Assembly (NCBI GenBank): GCA_963753685.1 | Contig: CAVWDE010000002.1 | Coordinates: forward strand, 1 to 64,000 | Reading direction: 5' to 3' | Origin: DATAOG01 sp963753685 | Lineage (GTDB): Bacteria > Pseudomonadota > Alphaproteobacteria > Geminicoccales > Geminicoccaceae | Length of the DNA stretch: 64,000 nt | Shown here: positions 16,537 through 26,179 of the stretch, piece after piece | How positions within the stretch are numbered: the stretch's first letter is position 1 | Layout of the letters: each line of letters starts with the position of its first letter | The notes under the pieces: model-generated | What the model was told of the DNA's origin: nothing | The model's input: only the letters and a program-made list of their open reading frames with translations | Database searches by the model: none | Made by a program: the position numbers and the translations under genes

Positions 16537-19036
16537 ATGGCGCTGCTGCCATCCGAACGCTCGCGCGTGCTGGCCGTGCTCGGGCCGACCAACACCGGCA
16601 AGACCCACTTCGCGGTCGAGCGGATGTTGGCCCACCGGAGCGGCCTGATCGGTTGTCCGCTGCGCCTGCTCGCGCGCGAGATCTATGACCGGATGGTGGC
16701 CCAGAAGGGCGCCGCCGCGGTCGCTCTGATTACCGGCGAGGAGCGCATCCAGCCGCCCTCGGCCCGCTACTTCGTCGCCACCGTCGAGGCGATGCCGGAG
16801 GATCTCGAGCCCTCCTTCCTCGCGGTCGACGAGATCCAGCTGTGCGCCGATCCCGAGCGCGGCCACGTGTTCACCGACCGGCTGCTGCGCGCCCGCGGCC
16901 GCGACGAGACCATGTTCCTCGGCGCCGACACCATCCGGCCGCTGCTCAAGCAGCTGGTCCCCGAGGCCGAGGTGATCACCCGGCCCCGGTTCTCGAACCT
17001 CACTTACGCGCCGCCCGCCAAGGTCACCCGGCTGCCGCGCCGCAGCGCCATCGTCGCGTTCACCGCCGAGGAGGTCTATGCGCTCGCCGAGCTGGTCCGG
17101 CGCCAGCGCGGCGGTGCTGCGGTCGTGCTCGGCGCCCTCAGCCCGCGTACTCGCAACGCCCAGGTCGCCCTCTATCAGGCGGGCGAAGTCGACTATCTGA
17201 TCGCGACCGACGCGATCGGCATGGGCCTCAACATGGACGTCGGCCACGTCGCGCTGGCGAGCCTGGTCAAGTTCGACGGCCAGGAGCGGCGGCCGCTGCA
17301 CACGCAGGAGATCGCGCAGATCGCCGGCCGCGCCGGCCGCCACATGCAGGACGGCACCTTCGGCACGACCCAGGACGTCGGCGGGCTCGACCCCAAGACC
17401 ATCGAGGCGGTCGAGGGTCACGACTTCCCGCCGCTCCGGCAGCTGCGCTGGCGCAGCGCCGCGCTCGACCTCGGCTCGCTCGAGGGCCTGCTCGCCTCGC
17501 TCGACGCGCCGCCGCCCTTCGCCTGCCTGCAGCGCACCGGCAACGCCCTCGACCACGTCAGCCTGAAGGTGCTGGGCCGCCGGCCGGAGGTGCGCGAGCG
17601 CGCGGCGACGCCTGCCGGCGTGCGCCTGCTGTGGGCGGTCTGCCAGATCCCGGACTTCCGCAAGACCCTGAATGAGGCGCATCTGCACCTCCTGGCGACC
17701 GTGTTCGGCCAGCTCGCCGACCGCGGCCGGCTGCCGACCGACTGGGTCGCCGACCAGGTGGCGCGCCTCGAGCGCACCGATGGCGACATCGACGCCCTGA
17801 TCGCGCGCCTGGCCCACATCCGGACCTGGACCTACGTCGCCCACCACGCCGACTGGCTGCGCGACGCGACGCACTGGCAGGAGCGCACGCGCGCGGTCGA
17901 GGACGGCTTGAGCGACGCCCTGCACGACCGCCTGACCCAGCGCTTCGTCGACCGGCGGACGCAGATGCTGCTCAAGGGGCTGCATGAACGGCGAGCAGCT
18001 GGCCGCGATCGAGGGCGACGGCGCGATCCTGGTCGACGGCCAGGTGGTCGGCCGGCTCGAGGGCCTGCGCTACGTGCTCGAGCCGGGCGCCGCCGACGCC
18101 GAGCGGCGGGCGCTCAGCAGCGCCGCCCGGCGCGTCCTGGTGCCCGAGCTGAAGCGCCGCGCCAAGGCCCTGATCGGCGCCCCGGACGACGCCTTCGGGC
18201 TCGCTGCGGGCGCCGTCATCGCCTGGCGCTACGGCAACGCGCCCAGCCCCGCGCCGGTCGGCCGTCTGCTGCCGGGGGCGACCCCGCTCGCCCCCCGGCT
18301 CGAGCTGCTGGTCGCCGACAGCCTGAGCGGTGCCGCGCGCGCCGCCGTGCGCCAGCGCCTGGCGCAATGGCTGGATGCGCATCTGCGCGCGCTGATGCGG
18401 CCGCTCCGGCGCCTGCAGGCGGCCGGGCTCGACGGCCCGGGCCGCGGCCTCGCCTTCCTTCTGGTCGAGGGCCTGGGCAACGTCCGGACCGCCGCCGCCC
18501 GCGCCGTCCTCAGCGCACTCGGGGCCGCCGACCGGGCGCACCTGACGCGGCTCGGCGTGCGCTTTGGCACCCGCCACGTCTATCTGCCGTCGATGCTCAA
18601 GCCCAGCGTCATCGAACTGCGCGGCCGGCTGTGGTCGGTCCATCAGCGGCTGCCGGGCCTGACCGTGCCCGTCCCGAAGGAGGCCGCGCTGGGGGCGACC
18701 ACCGACCTGCCGCCGGGCCTCGCGGAAGCGATCGGCTTCGAGCCCTTCGGCGAGCGCTGGCTGCGGGTCGACGTCGTCGAGCGGCTGGCCGCGCAGCTGC
18801 GCGCGCTCGCCCGCCAGGGCCCGTTCGTCCCCGGGCCGGAGCTCCTGACGCTGACCGGGCTCGAGCACGCCGATCTGACGCCGGTGATCGAGGCGCTCGG
18901 TTACGCCCGAACGGACGCGCAGCGCTATGTCCGCCAACCGCCGCAACGTCGCAAGGGTGCAAAGCACCAGGCTCAGACGAGCCCGGCCGCCTCGCCTTTC
19001 GCCGCGCTGCGCGGGCTTCGCCTCCTCAGTGGATGA
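16537..19036 (+). CDS. SUV3-like ATP-dependent RNA helicase (+1 frameshift)
   Basis: The N-terminal half (from ATG 16537) has Walker A GPTNTGKTHFAVERM, the DEIQ box AVDEIQLCADPERGHVFTDRLL, and motif V/VI in ATDAIGMGLNMD and QIAGRAGRH, the SUV3/mitochondrial helicase type common in alphaproteobacteria. Near 17976-17986 one extra base ends the frame at LLKGL; the second frame (from about 17984) carries the C-terminal 350 residues down to GLRLLSG. Restored length is about 833 residues. It is followed directly by an S4 RNA-binding gene, a conserved pairing suggesting a role in RNA turnover or ribosome quality. Confidence 0.85.
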
Positions 19037-19052
19037 CGGGACGTCTCAGCGG

Positions 19053-19358
19053 ATGACCGGGTCCGATCCGTCGGCCGTCGAACCGTCGGTCGAGGACGGC
19101 CTCAGGCTCGACAAGTGGCTCTGGCAGGCGCGCTTCTTCAAGACGCGCTCGCTCGCGGCCGAGCTTGCCGGGCGACGCAAGGTCCGGATCAACCGCATGC
19201 TGATCACCAAGCCGCACTACCGCGTGCGGCCGGGCGACGTCCTGACCTTCCCCCAGGGCCGCACGATCCGGATCGTGCGCGTCCTCGCGCTGGGCACCCG
19301 CCGCGGCCCGGCGACCGAGGCGCAGACTTTGTACGAGGAGGTTGGCGGCGACCACTAG
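19053..19358 (+). CDS. S4-domain RNA-binding protein (Hsp15-like)
   Basis: A 101-residue protein with an S4 fold: LRLDKWLWQARFFKTRSLAAELAGRRKVRINRMLITKPHYRVRPGDVLTF shows the family's RLDKWLW start and the basic RNA-contact face. Hsp15 homologues bind 50S subunits carrying stalled nascent chains. It lies 16 bases after the helicase gene and is probably cotranscribed with it. No strong Shine-Dalgarno is seen, consistent with coupling. Confidence 0.85.
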   Translation: MTGSDPSAVEPSVEDGLRLDKWLWQARFFKTRSLAAELAGRRKVRINRMLITKPHYRVRPGDVLTFPQGRTIRIVRVLALGTRRGPATEAQTLYEEVGGDH

Positions 19359-19437
19359 CTGAGGCGTTGCCCGTGGCCAGCGCGCCGGAGTTCGGCTACA
19401 ACGCCCCATCGCAGGCGTCCGGCCGAAGGAACCGAGC

Positions 19438-20655
19438 ATGGCGAAGATCAAGGTGACAGAGCCGATCGTCGAGATCGACGGCGACGAGATGACCCGGATC
19501 ATCTGGCGGATGATCAAGGACCAGCTGATTTTCCCGTATCTCGACCTCGAGACCTTGTACTTCGACCTCTCGATTGAGAACCGGGACGCGACCGAGGACC
19601 GGATCACGGTCGAGGCGGCGGAGGCGATCAAGGTCCACAACGTCGGGGTCAAATGCGCGACCATCACCCCCGATGAAGCCCGCGTCGCCGAGTTCGGCCT
19701 CAAGAAGATGTGGCGCTCGCCGAACGGCACGATCCGCAACATCCTGGGCGGCACCGTGTTCCGCGAGCCGATCATCTGCAAGAACGTGCCGCGCCTGGTG
19801 CCGGGCTGGACCGCGCCGATCGTGATCGGCCGCCACGCCTACGGCGACCAGTATCGCGCCACCGACTTCAAGGTGCCGGGCCCGGGCGTCCTCACCATGA
19901 CCTTCACCCCCGACGACGGCTCGGCGCCGCAACAGTACGAGGTGTTCCATTTTCCGGGCAGCGGGGTCGCGCTCGGCATGTACAACCTCGACGATTCGAT
20001 CCGCGACTTCGCCCGCGCCTGCATGAACTATGCGCTGCTGCGCGGCTGGCCGCTCTACCTCTCGACCAAGAACACCATCCTCAAGGCCTACGACGGCCGC
20101 TTCAAGGACCTGTTCCAGGAGGTGTTCGAGGCCGAGTTCAAGACCCGGTTCGCCGAGCGCAAGCTCTCCTACGAGCACCGGCTGATCGACGACATGGTCG
20201 CCGCCGCACTCAAGTGGAGCGGCAACTTCGTCTGGGCGTGCAAGAACTACGACGGCGACGTCCAGAGCGATACGGTGGCGCAGGGCTTCGGCTCGCTCGG
20301 GCTGATGACCTCGGTGCTCATGACCCCCGACGGCAAGACGGTCGAGGCCGAGGCCGCGCACGGCACCGTGACCCGCCACTACCGCCAGCACCAGCAGGGC
20401 AAGCCCACCTCGACCAACCCGATCGCCTCGATCTTCGCCTGGACCCGCGGCCTCACCTACCGCGGCCGGATCGACGGCACGCCCGAGGTGGAACAATTCG
20501 CGAGCACGCTCGAGCGGGTCTGCGTCGAGACCGTGGAAGGCGGCCAGATGACCAAGGACCTGGCGCTGCTGATCGGCCCCGACCAGCCCTGGCTCACGAC
20601 CGAGCAGTTCCTTAGCGCGCTCGCGGCCCGGCTGCAGAGCGCGCTCGCAGACTGA
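19438..20655 (+). CDS. icd: NADP-dependent isocitrate dehydrogenase
   Basis: A 405-residue TCA-cycle enzyme converting isocitrate to 2-oxoglutarate with NADPH formation. It is of the eukaryote-like homodimeric type typical of alphaproteobacteria: EIDGDEMTRIIW at the N-terminus, GTVFREPI, VIGRHAYGDQYRATDF, LIDDMVAAALKWSGNFVWACKNYDGDV (metal-binding Asp) and EAAHGTVTRHYR (NADP binding). AAGGA lies upstream of ATG 19438. The length matches the family. Confidence 0.97.
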   Translation: MAKIKVTEPIVEIDGDEMTRIIWRMIKDQLIFPYLDLETLYFDLSIENRDATEDRITVEAAEAIKVHNVGVKCATITPDEARVAEFGLKKMWRSPNGTIRNILGGTVFREPIICKNVPRLVPGWTAPIVIGRHAYGDQYRATDFKVPGPGVLTMTFTPDDGSAPQQYEVFHFPGSGVALGMYNLDDSIRDFARACMNYALLRGWPLYLSTKNTILKAYDGRFKDLFQEVFEAEFKTRFAERKLSYEHRLIDDMVAAALKWSGNFVWACKNYDGDVQSDTVAQGFGSLGLMTSVLMTPDGKTVEAEAAHGTVTRHYRQHQQGKPTSTNPIASIFAWTRGLTYRGRIDGTPEVEQFASTLERVCVETVEGGQMTKDLALLIGPDQPWLTTEQFLSALAARLQSALAD

Positions 20656-20683
20656 GCGCCGGCACGTCCGAAAGCGCGGCCCC

Positions 20684-21055
20684 TTGAACGCCCGGCTCAC
20701 CATCCGGATCGACTTCGCGGGCGGCCGGCGGGTCGGGCCGGGCAAGGTCCGCCTGCTCGAGCTGATCGACGAGACCGGCTCGATCTCGGCTGCCGGCCGC
20801 GCGATGGCGATGTCCTATCGCCGGGCCTGGCTGCTGGTGGAGAGCCTGAACACGAGCTTCCTCTCGCCGGTGGTCGACACCCGAGCGGGCGGCCGCCAGG
20901 GCGGCGGGGCGGAGCTGACGCCGTTCGGCCGCGAGCTGGTCGAGCGCTACCGCACGCTGGAGCGCGCGGCGGTGCAGGCGGCGAGGCTGCACATCGACGC
21001 CATCGAGGACGCGCTCGCGCCGGCAGGATCGAGCCTCGATACCGCCGACCCGTGA
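20684..21055 (+). CDS. ModE-like molybdate-responsive HTH protein, DNA-binding domain only
   Basis: A 123-residue winged-helix protein. RVGPGKVRLLELIDETGSISAAGRAMAMSYRRAWLLVESLN is the ModE N-terminal domain, and GGGAELTPFGRELVERYRTLE is its wing and dimer helix. The C-terminal molybdate-binding TOBE domains of full ModE are absent, as in many stand-alone proteobacterial versions. TTG 20684 is the most likely start. It presumably links gene control to molybdate or related signals; moeA and a molybdoenzyme lie 15-17 kb away in the same window. Confidence 0.82.
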   Translation: MNARLTIRIDFAGGRRVGPGKVRLLELIDETGSISAAGRAMAMSYRRAWLLVESLNTSFLSPVVDTRAGGRQGGGAELTPFGRELVERYRTLERAAVQAARLHIDAIEDALAPAGSSLDTADP

Positions 21056-21096
21056 AGAACGGCCGCCCGCCGCAAGCGGCAGCAGGGAGACGGAGC

Positions 21097-21895
21097 ATGG
21101 ACCTCGATCTCAGCGGCAAGCTGGCGCTCGTGACCGGCTCGACCCGGGGCATCGGCCTCGCGAGCGCGACCCAGCTCGCGCGCATGGGCGCCGAGGTGAT
21201 CGTCAACGGCCGCGGCCAGGCGGCGGTCGACGACGCGCTCGCCAGGATCGGGCAGGCGGCCGGCGCCGCGATCCTGCACGGACTGGCGGCCGATCTCGGG
21301 GACGCGGCCGGCTGCGCGACCATGATCGCGGCGTTCCCGAGCGTCGACATCCTGGTCAACAACCTCGGGATCTACGCGCCCAAGCCCTTCTTCGAGATCG
21401 CCGATGCCGACTGGCAGCAGATGTTCGATGTCAATGTCATGAGCGGCGTGCGACTGACCCGCCACTATCTGAAGCAGATGCTCGACGCCAAGGACTGGGG
21501 CCGGGTGGTCTTCGTCTCCAGCGAGTTCGGGCGTCTTCATCCCCAAGGAGATGGTTCACTACGGCTTCTCGAAGGCCGCCCAGCTGGTGATCGCGCGCGG
21601 CGCCGCCGAAGCCACCAAGGGCACCAACGTCACGGTCAACTCCGTGCTGCCGGGGCCGACCTGGGTCGAGATGGCGACCGAGCGCTTGACCGCGCGTGCA
21701 GCGAGCCAGGGCACGACCCTCGAGGACTTGAAGGCGCGCACGTTCACCGAGCGGCGGCCGGCCTCGCTGCTGCAGCGCTATGCGACCCCGGACGAGATCG
21801 CGAACCTGATCTGCTACCTCTGCTCGAAGGCCTCGAGCGCCACCAACGGCGCCGCGCTCCGGGCCGACGGCGGCATCGTCACCAACCCCTTCTGA
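21097..21895 (+). CDS. Short-chain dehydrogenase/reductase (+1 frameshift)
   Basis: An SDR of about 265 residues. The Rossmann motif is TGSTRGIG, the structural NNLG is in ILVNNLGIYAPKPF, and the catalytic Ser region is VVFVSSEFG. An extra G in the GGG run at 21529-21531 breaks the frame just before the catalytic YxxxK, recovered as HYGFSKAA in the next frame; removal gives GVFIPKEMVHYGFSKAAQ. The C-terminal part (NSVLPGPTWVEM ... GAALRADGGIV) is normal. A good ribosome site (GGGAGACGGAG) precedes ATG 21097. Substrate unknown. Confidence 0.87.
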
Positions 21896-22352
21896 GCCCG
21901 ATCCACGGCCGACCGGCGGCCAAGGGGCGAGCGTCGGGTTCGCGCGGCCCGGCTTATGGCGCCGTCGCGCGCCGATCGGGGACGCCCGCCCGACGAGCGG
22001 GTCGGCACGGGGTGTGTCGATCGAGCAACAGGTTCGGGACAATTAGAACATGCGCGCGCCTCTGCTGGACGCCCAGGGGCGGGTTCAGGGCGTGCCGACG
22101 GTGTCGGCACCACGATTTTTGCACTGGACTCCAGGATGTCATCGCACTAGGTTCACATCTGGCTTTAGGCAGAGGACCTAATCCAATTAAATTGATCGGT
22201 TTTTTAGCCGGCGAGTTGGGATGCTGCAGGGTGATGTCGTGATGGGCGGCCACGCCGCCCCGAAGGGACCGGGCCGCGTCGGCTTGCCGACCGGCTCGTG
22301 CCTTTCGCGCCCGGGCATCGGGCGAACCGGCCAGCCGGACCGCGGTCAGCCG
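21896..22352. other. Convergent intergenic region without recognised gene
   Basis: A 457-bp gap between the 3' ends of the SDR and hslU genes. It includes an unusually AT-rich patch near 22170-22205 (CCAATTAAATTGATCGG then a run of six T). No open frame here has recognisable similarity, and no tRNA or clear hairpin terminator was identified. Confidence 0.4.
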
Positions 22353-23663
22353 TCACAGAATGAAGCGGGACAGATCGGCGCCCTCGAGCAGATGGCCGAC
22401 ATGCACGCGCACGTAGTCCGGATCGATCACCAGCCGCTCGCCCGCCCGGTCGGAGGCGGTGAAGCTGATCTCCTCGACCAGCCGCTCCATGACGGTGTGC
22501 AGCCGGCGGGCGCCGATGTTCTCGACCCGCTCGTTGATCTCGGTCGCAAGGCGCGCGATCTCGGCGACCGCGCCGTCGGTGATTTCCAGCGTCACGCCCT
22601 CGGTCGCCAGCAGGGCGACGTATTGCTTGATCAGGCTCGCTTCGGGCTCGACCAGGATGCGCGCGAGGTCCGCCTCGGTCAGCGGATGCAGCTCGACCCG
22701 GATCGGCAACCGGCCCTGCAGCTCCGGCAGAAGGTCCGAGGGCTTGCTGTTGTGGAACGCGCCGCTGGCGATGAACAGGATGTGCTCGGTGCGCACCGCA
22801 CCATGCTTGGTGGTGACGCTGGTGCCCTCGATCAGCGGCAAAAGGTCGCGTTGCACGCCCTCGCGCGAGACATCGGCGCCGCCGCGGCCCTCGCCCCGGC
22901 TGATCTTGTCGATCTCGTCGAGGAACACGATGCCGTTCTGCTCGACCGCACTCAGCGCCTCGCGCTTGAGGTGCTCCTGGTCGAGCAGCTTGTCGGACTC
23001 TTCCTCCATCAAGAGCGTGTAGCTCTCGGCCACCGTCATCCGCTTGCGCCGGGTGCGCTCGCCGAACGCCTTGCCGAAGATGTCGCCGAGGTTGAGCATG
23101 CCCATCTGGGCGCCCGGCATGCCCGGGATGTCGAAGGTCGGCAGCGCCATCCCCGCCCGATCGGCGACGTCGAGCTCGATCTCCTTCTCGGCGAGCGCGC
23201 CTTCGCGCAACAGCCGCCGGAACTTGTCGCGCGTCTCCGGGCTCGCGTTGGCGCCGACCAGGGCGCCGAGCACGCGCTCCTCGGCATTGAGCTCGGCCTT
23301 GGCGGTGACCTCCTTGCGCAGCCGCTCGCGGGTCATCGTGAGCGCGACCTCGACCAGGTCGCGGATGATCGATTCGACGTCGCGGCCGACGTAGCCGACC
23401 TCGGTGAACTTGGTCGCCTCGACCTTCAGGAAGGGCGCCTGGGCGAGCTTGGCCAGGCGGCGCGCGATCTCGGTCTTGCCGCAGCCGGTCGGGCCGATCG
23501 TCAGGATGTTCTTGGGCAGGACCTCCTCGCGCAGCGTCTCGTCCAGCTTCAGGCGCCGCCAGCGGTTGCGCAGCGCGATCGCGACCGCCCGTTTGGCCGC
23601 CTGCTGGCCGACGATGAAGCGATCGAGCTCGGAGACGATCTCGCGCGGGGTCAGGTCGCTCAT
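22353..23663 (-). CDS. hslU: ATP-dependent protease ATPase subunit HslU
   Basis: A 436-residue AAA+ unfoldase of the HslUV protease. Walker A GPTGCGKTE is at residues 57-65, KVEATKFTEVGYVGRDVESIIRDL is the pore region, Walker B IVFLDEIDKI and sensor FIASGAFHNSKPSDLLPELQGRLPIRVEL follow, and the C-terminus ADLSRFIL is the HslV-activating tail. ATG 23663 overlaps the hslV stop in an ATGA junction, so the pair is translationally coupled. Confidence 0.97.
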   Translation of the reverse strand: MSDLTPREIVSELDRFIVGQQAAKRAVAIALRNRWRRLKLDETLREEVLPKNILTIGPTGCGKTEIARRLAKLAQAPFLKVEATKFTEVGYVGRDVESIIRDLVEVALTMTRERLRKEVTAKAELNAEERVLGALVGANASPETRDKFRRLLREGALAEKEIELDVADRAGMALPTFDIPGMPGAQMGMLNLGDIFGKAFGERTRRKRMTVAESYTLLMEEESDKLLDQEHLKREALSAVEQNGIVFLDEIDKISRGEGRGGADVSREGVQRDLLPLIEGTSVTTKHGAVRTEHILFIASGAFHNSKPSDLLPELQGRLPIRVELHPLTEADLARILVEPEASLIKQYVALLATEGVTLEITDGAVAEIARLATEINERVENIGARRLHTVMERLVEEISFTASDRAGERLVIDPDYVRVHVGHLLEGADLSRFIL

Positions 23664-24238
23664 CCGGCGAGCTCGATGGTCTCGAGGGTCAGATGCGTGT
23701 TGGTGTAGACGCAGATCCCGGCCGCGATCGCCATCGCCTTCCTGGCGATCGTCTCGGCGCTCATGCCCTCGACGTCGATCAGGGCGCGCGCCGCCGCGAG
23801 CGCGAACGGCCCGCCCGAGCCGATGCCGATCAGGCCGTCGTCCGGCTCGAGCACGTCGCCGGTGCCGGACAGCAGCAGCGAGACCTCGGCGTCGGCGACC
23901 GCCATCATCGCCTCGAGGCGGCGCAGATAGCGATCGGTGCGCCAGTCCTTGGCGAGCTCGACCGCGGCCCGCATCAGCTGACCGGGGTGGCGCTCGAGCT
24001 TGGCCTCGAGCCGCTCGAGCAGGGTGAAGGCGTCGGCCGTGCTGCCGGCAAAGCCCGCCAGGATGCGGCCGCCGGCGAGCTTGCGCACCTTGCGCGCGCC
24101 GGCCTTGAGCACGGTGTTCTGCAGGCTCACCTGGCCGTCGCCGGCAATCACGACCTGGCGGTCCCTGCGGACCGAGAGGACCGTGGTGCCGTGCCACGCC
24201 TCGCTCGAAGTGTGGGCAGCGCTCAAAGACTGGCTCAT
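23660..24238 (-). CDS. hslV: ATP-dependent protease subunit HslV
   Basis: A 192-residue proteasome-like peptidase. The catalytic Thr is in WHGTTVLSVRR around residue 18, exposed after removal of a 17-residue propeptide, which is longer than the single Met of E. coli. GDGQVSLQNTVLK and SGTGDVLEPDDGLIGIGSGGPFALAAARAL are conserved. It forms the first gene of an hslVU operon with a heat-shock-type promoter upstream. Confidence 0.97.
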   Translation of the reverse strand: MSQSLSAAHTSSEAWHGTTVLSVRRDRQVVIAGDGQVSLQNTVLKAGARKVRKLAGGRILAGFAGSTADAFTLLERLEAKLERHPGQLMRAAVELAKDWRTDRYLRRLEAMMAVADAEVSLLLSGTGDVLEPDDGLIGIGSGGPFALAAARALIDVEGMSAETIARKAMAIAAGICVYTNTHLTLETIELAG

Positions 24239-24293
24239 CGATCCACGCGCGGGCGACCGGTTCGGGCTCGGCCCTTGATGGGCCGCCGCCAGG

Positions 24294-24322
24294 ATGTGGT
24301 CAAGCCCGGCGCCGGGATCAAG
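24294..24322 (-). promoter_or_regulatory. Candidate sigma-32 (RpoH) promoter of hslVU
   Basis: On the minus strand CTTGAT, 17 bases, CCACAT, about 56 bases upstream of the hslV start. Same element order and spacing as the site before htpG. The spacer contains the palindrome CCCGGCGCCGGG. Confidence 0.42.
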
Positions 24323-24349
24323 CGCCCGGGCCGGCGCCGCCCCGAACGG

Positions 24350-24601
24350 TCAGGCGCAGGCGCAGCGATCCTCGAACAGGCGGATCGTGCGCACCAGCAT
24401 GCGCAGCGCGCTCAGCAGCGCAGCCTGGTCGCGCAGTCGGAAAGCGGTCGCCACCAGCAGCGACGCGGTGATGAGCGGCTGAACCTCGTCGAGCTCGGCT
24501 CTGAGCTCAGTGTTCTGCCGGTGCAGATCGGCGATGGCCAAGTCCTCGTCGTCCCGGTGCTCGTTGCGCAGGACGGCGATCGAGCTGGCTGCCTCGGTCA
24601 T
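24350..24601 (-). CDS. Small hypothetical protein, helical
   Basis: An 83-residue acidic-to-neutral protein starting MTEAASSIAVLRNEHRDDEDLAIADLHRQNTELRAELDEV, probably one long coiled-coil segment, followed by LVATAFRLRDQAALLSALRMLVRTIRLFEDRCACA. AAGGA precedes ATG 24601. It was not recognised as a known family. It lies just downstream of a strong minus-strand terminator, so expression would need read-through or its own promoter in the short gap. Confidence 0.6.
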   Translation of the reverse strand: MTEAASSIAVLRNEHRDDEDLAIADLHRQNTELRAELDEVQPLITASLLVATAFRLRDQAALLSALRMLVRTIRLFEDRCACA

Positions 24602-24653
24602 GGTGATGTCCTTGGAGCAAGTCTGCCGGGGGCCTCGTTGCTGAACCCCCTCC

Positions 24654-24692
24654 AAAAAAGTGACCCCCGTCGGCTTCGGCCGGCGAGGGTCA
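24654..24692 (-). terminator. Rho-independent terminator
   Basis: A 14-bp stem (TGACCCCCGTCGGC on the plus strand against GCCGGCGAGGGTCA, one mismatch and one G-T pair) closed by a TTCG tetraloop. Read on the minus strand it is followed by C and six T. This is the clearest intrinsic terminator in the window and ends minus-strand transcripts coming from the right. Confidence 0.85.
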
Positions 24693-24930
24693 GTGGAGGG
24701 AGGGAGGCACCGTCTGACTTGACGACCAAGGTGTAACTCAGGCGAAAGGAGAAATCAACAAAAAAGTTAATACGGGAAAACTTATAAAATCCTAGGTAGA
24801 TGGCTTGCGCCCTACTTTTGCGTTGATTTTGACGCAATTGTGCATGGTTTGTGGTTCGCCCGGGGATGCCGGACGGCCGACGCTATTGCTTTGTCGACAC
24901 CGACCCGGCGCTGGCCTGTCGGGCAGACCT
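24693..24930. other. AT-rich intergenic region upstream of the terminator
   Basis: Between the end of the PilZ gene and the terminator. The 24745-24840 part is markedly AT rich and carries a TTGCGT/ACGCAA inverted repeat (24818-24837) and, on the minus strand, a TTATAAG box. There is no convincing open frame. It could hold a short minus-strand RNA ending at the terminator, or simply the 3' untranslated region of the PilZ transcript. Confidence 0.35.
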
Positions 24931-25266
24931 TCAGGACGGCTCGACGTTGGACAAAAGGAACGCGGTCAACTGTTGGCGCGTGCCCGGGTCGAGCTCGAAC
25001 GCGAGGCAGGTGCGCCGGTGCGCAAGGTTGACGACCCGCCCGCGCAGCCGGCCGGCAAAGTCGAAGCGCACGCTGTGCAGCTCGGCCTTCTTGCCGAGCG
25101 CCGCCGGGATCGCCGGCTCCAGGCCGGCGCCGCCGAGCGAGAGATCGCGGATCCAGCACCGCCACCAGGCGCCGTCGACCAGAAGCTCAGCCTCGAGGCG
25201 ACCCTCGAAGCGCGGATCGAGGCGCTCGTCCTGCTGGTCTTCGCCGCGATCGATCGCCATCGCCAT
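24931..25266 (-). CDS. PilZ-domain protein
   Basis: A 111-residue PilZ domain. The RxxxR c-di-GMP motif appears as DPRFEGR, preceded by another Arg in ERLDPRF, and the D-x-S-x-x-G motif as IRDLSLGGAGLE. The rest, VRFDFAGRLRGRVVNLAHRRTCLAFEL, matches the beta-barrel core. It starts at ATG 25266 or 25260; the longer open frame upstream has no similarity. Single PilZ domains act as c-di-GMP-dependent adaptors for motility, cell envelope or polysaccharide control. Confidence 0.85.
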   Translation of the reverse strand: MAMAIDRGEDQQDERLDPRFEGRLEAELLVDGAWWRCWIRDLSLGGAGLEPAIPAALGKKAELHSVRFDFAGRLRGRVVNLAHRRTCLAFELDPGTRQQLTAFLLSNVEPS

Positions 25267-25432
25267 CACCTGGGCTGACCCTGATCCCGCCGGCTTTGGG
25301 ACCGCTCGGCCAGGATTACCGCAGATCGAGGTAAATCCGGCGTTAACCGCCCTGGGCCTATCGGCCCGATGCGCGCCCAGGGTGATCCGTGCTAGATCAA
25401 CTCCAGCATGCAGCAAAGGCGGTGAACCGATC

Positions 25433-26179
25433 ATGGCCGGCCATTCGCAGTTCAAGAACATCATGCATCGCAAGGGCCGCCAGGACGCCAAGCGCGCCCG
25501 GACGTTCACGCGCCTGGTGCGCGAGGTCCAGGTCGCGGCGCGCGGCGGTCTGCCGGACCCGGCGTTCAATCCGCGCCTGCGCTCGGCCCTGCAGGCGGCG
25601 CGCGCCGCCAACGTGCCCAAGGACAACATCGAGCGCGCGATCAAGCGCGCGTCCGGCGCCGACGGCGAGACCTACGAGGAGGTCCGCTACGAGGGCTACG
25701 GCCCGGGCGGGGTCGCGGTGATCGTCGAGACGCTGACCGACAACCGCAACCGGACCGCGGCCGACGTCCGCGCCGCGTTCACCAAGCTCGGCGGCGCGCT
25801 CGGCGAGACCGGCTCCGTCAGCTTCCAGTTCGACCGGATCGGCGAGATCCGCTACGCGGCCGATGCCGCCGATGCCGACACCATGCTCGAGGCCGCGATC
25901 GAGGCCGGCGCCGAGGATTGCCAGTCCTCGGAGGACGGCCATGAGATCATGTGCGCGCCGGACGACCTGGGCGCGGTCCGCGAGGCGCTCGAGGCGAGGC
26001 TCGGGCCGCCCGAGAGCGCCCGCCTCGGCTGGCGGCCCCAGGTCAACGTGCCGGTCGGCCCCGACCAGGCCGAGACCCTCCTGCGCCTGCTCGAGACCCT
26101 GGACGAGAACGACGACGTCCAGCGGGTGACCGCCAACTTCGAGGTCGACGACGAGGTGCTCGAGCGGCTGTCCGCGTGA
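25433..26179 (+). CDS. yebC: YebC/PmpR-family regulatory protein
   Basis: A 248-residue protein beginning MAGHSQFKNIMHRKGRQDAKRARTFTRLVREVQVAARGG, the conserved YebC start, with YEGYGPGGVAVIVETLTDNRNRTAADVRAAF in the core. YebC-type proteins are described as transcriptional regulators and, more recently, as helpers of translation through proline stretches. The gene is first in the order yebC-ruvC-ruvA; its TGA overlaps the ruvC ATG by one base. Confidence 0.95.
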   Translation: MAGHSQFKNIMHRKGRQDAKRARTFTRLVREVQVAARGGLPDPAFNPRLRSALQAARAANVPKDNIERAIKRASGADGETYEEVRYEGYGPGGVAVIVETLTDNRNRTAADVRAAFTKLGGALGETGSVSFQFDRIGEIRYAADAADADTMLEAAIEAGAEDCQSSEDGHEIMCAPDDLGAVREALEARLGPPESARLGWRPQVNVPVGPDQAETLLRLLETLDENDDVQRVTANFEVDDEVLERLSA

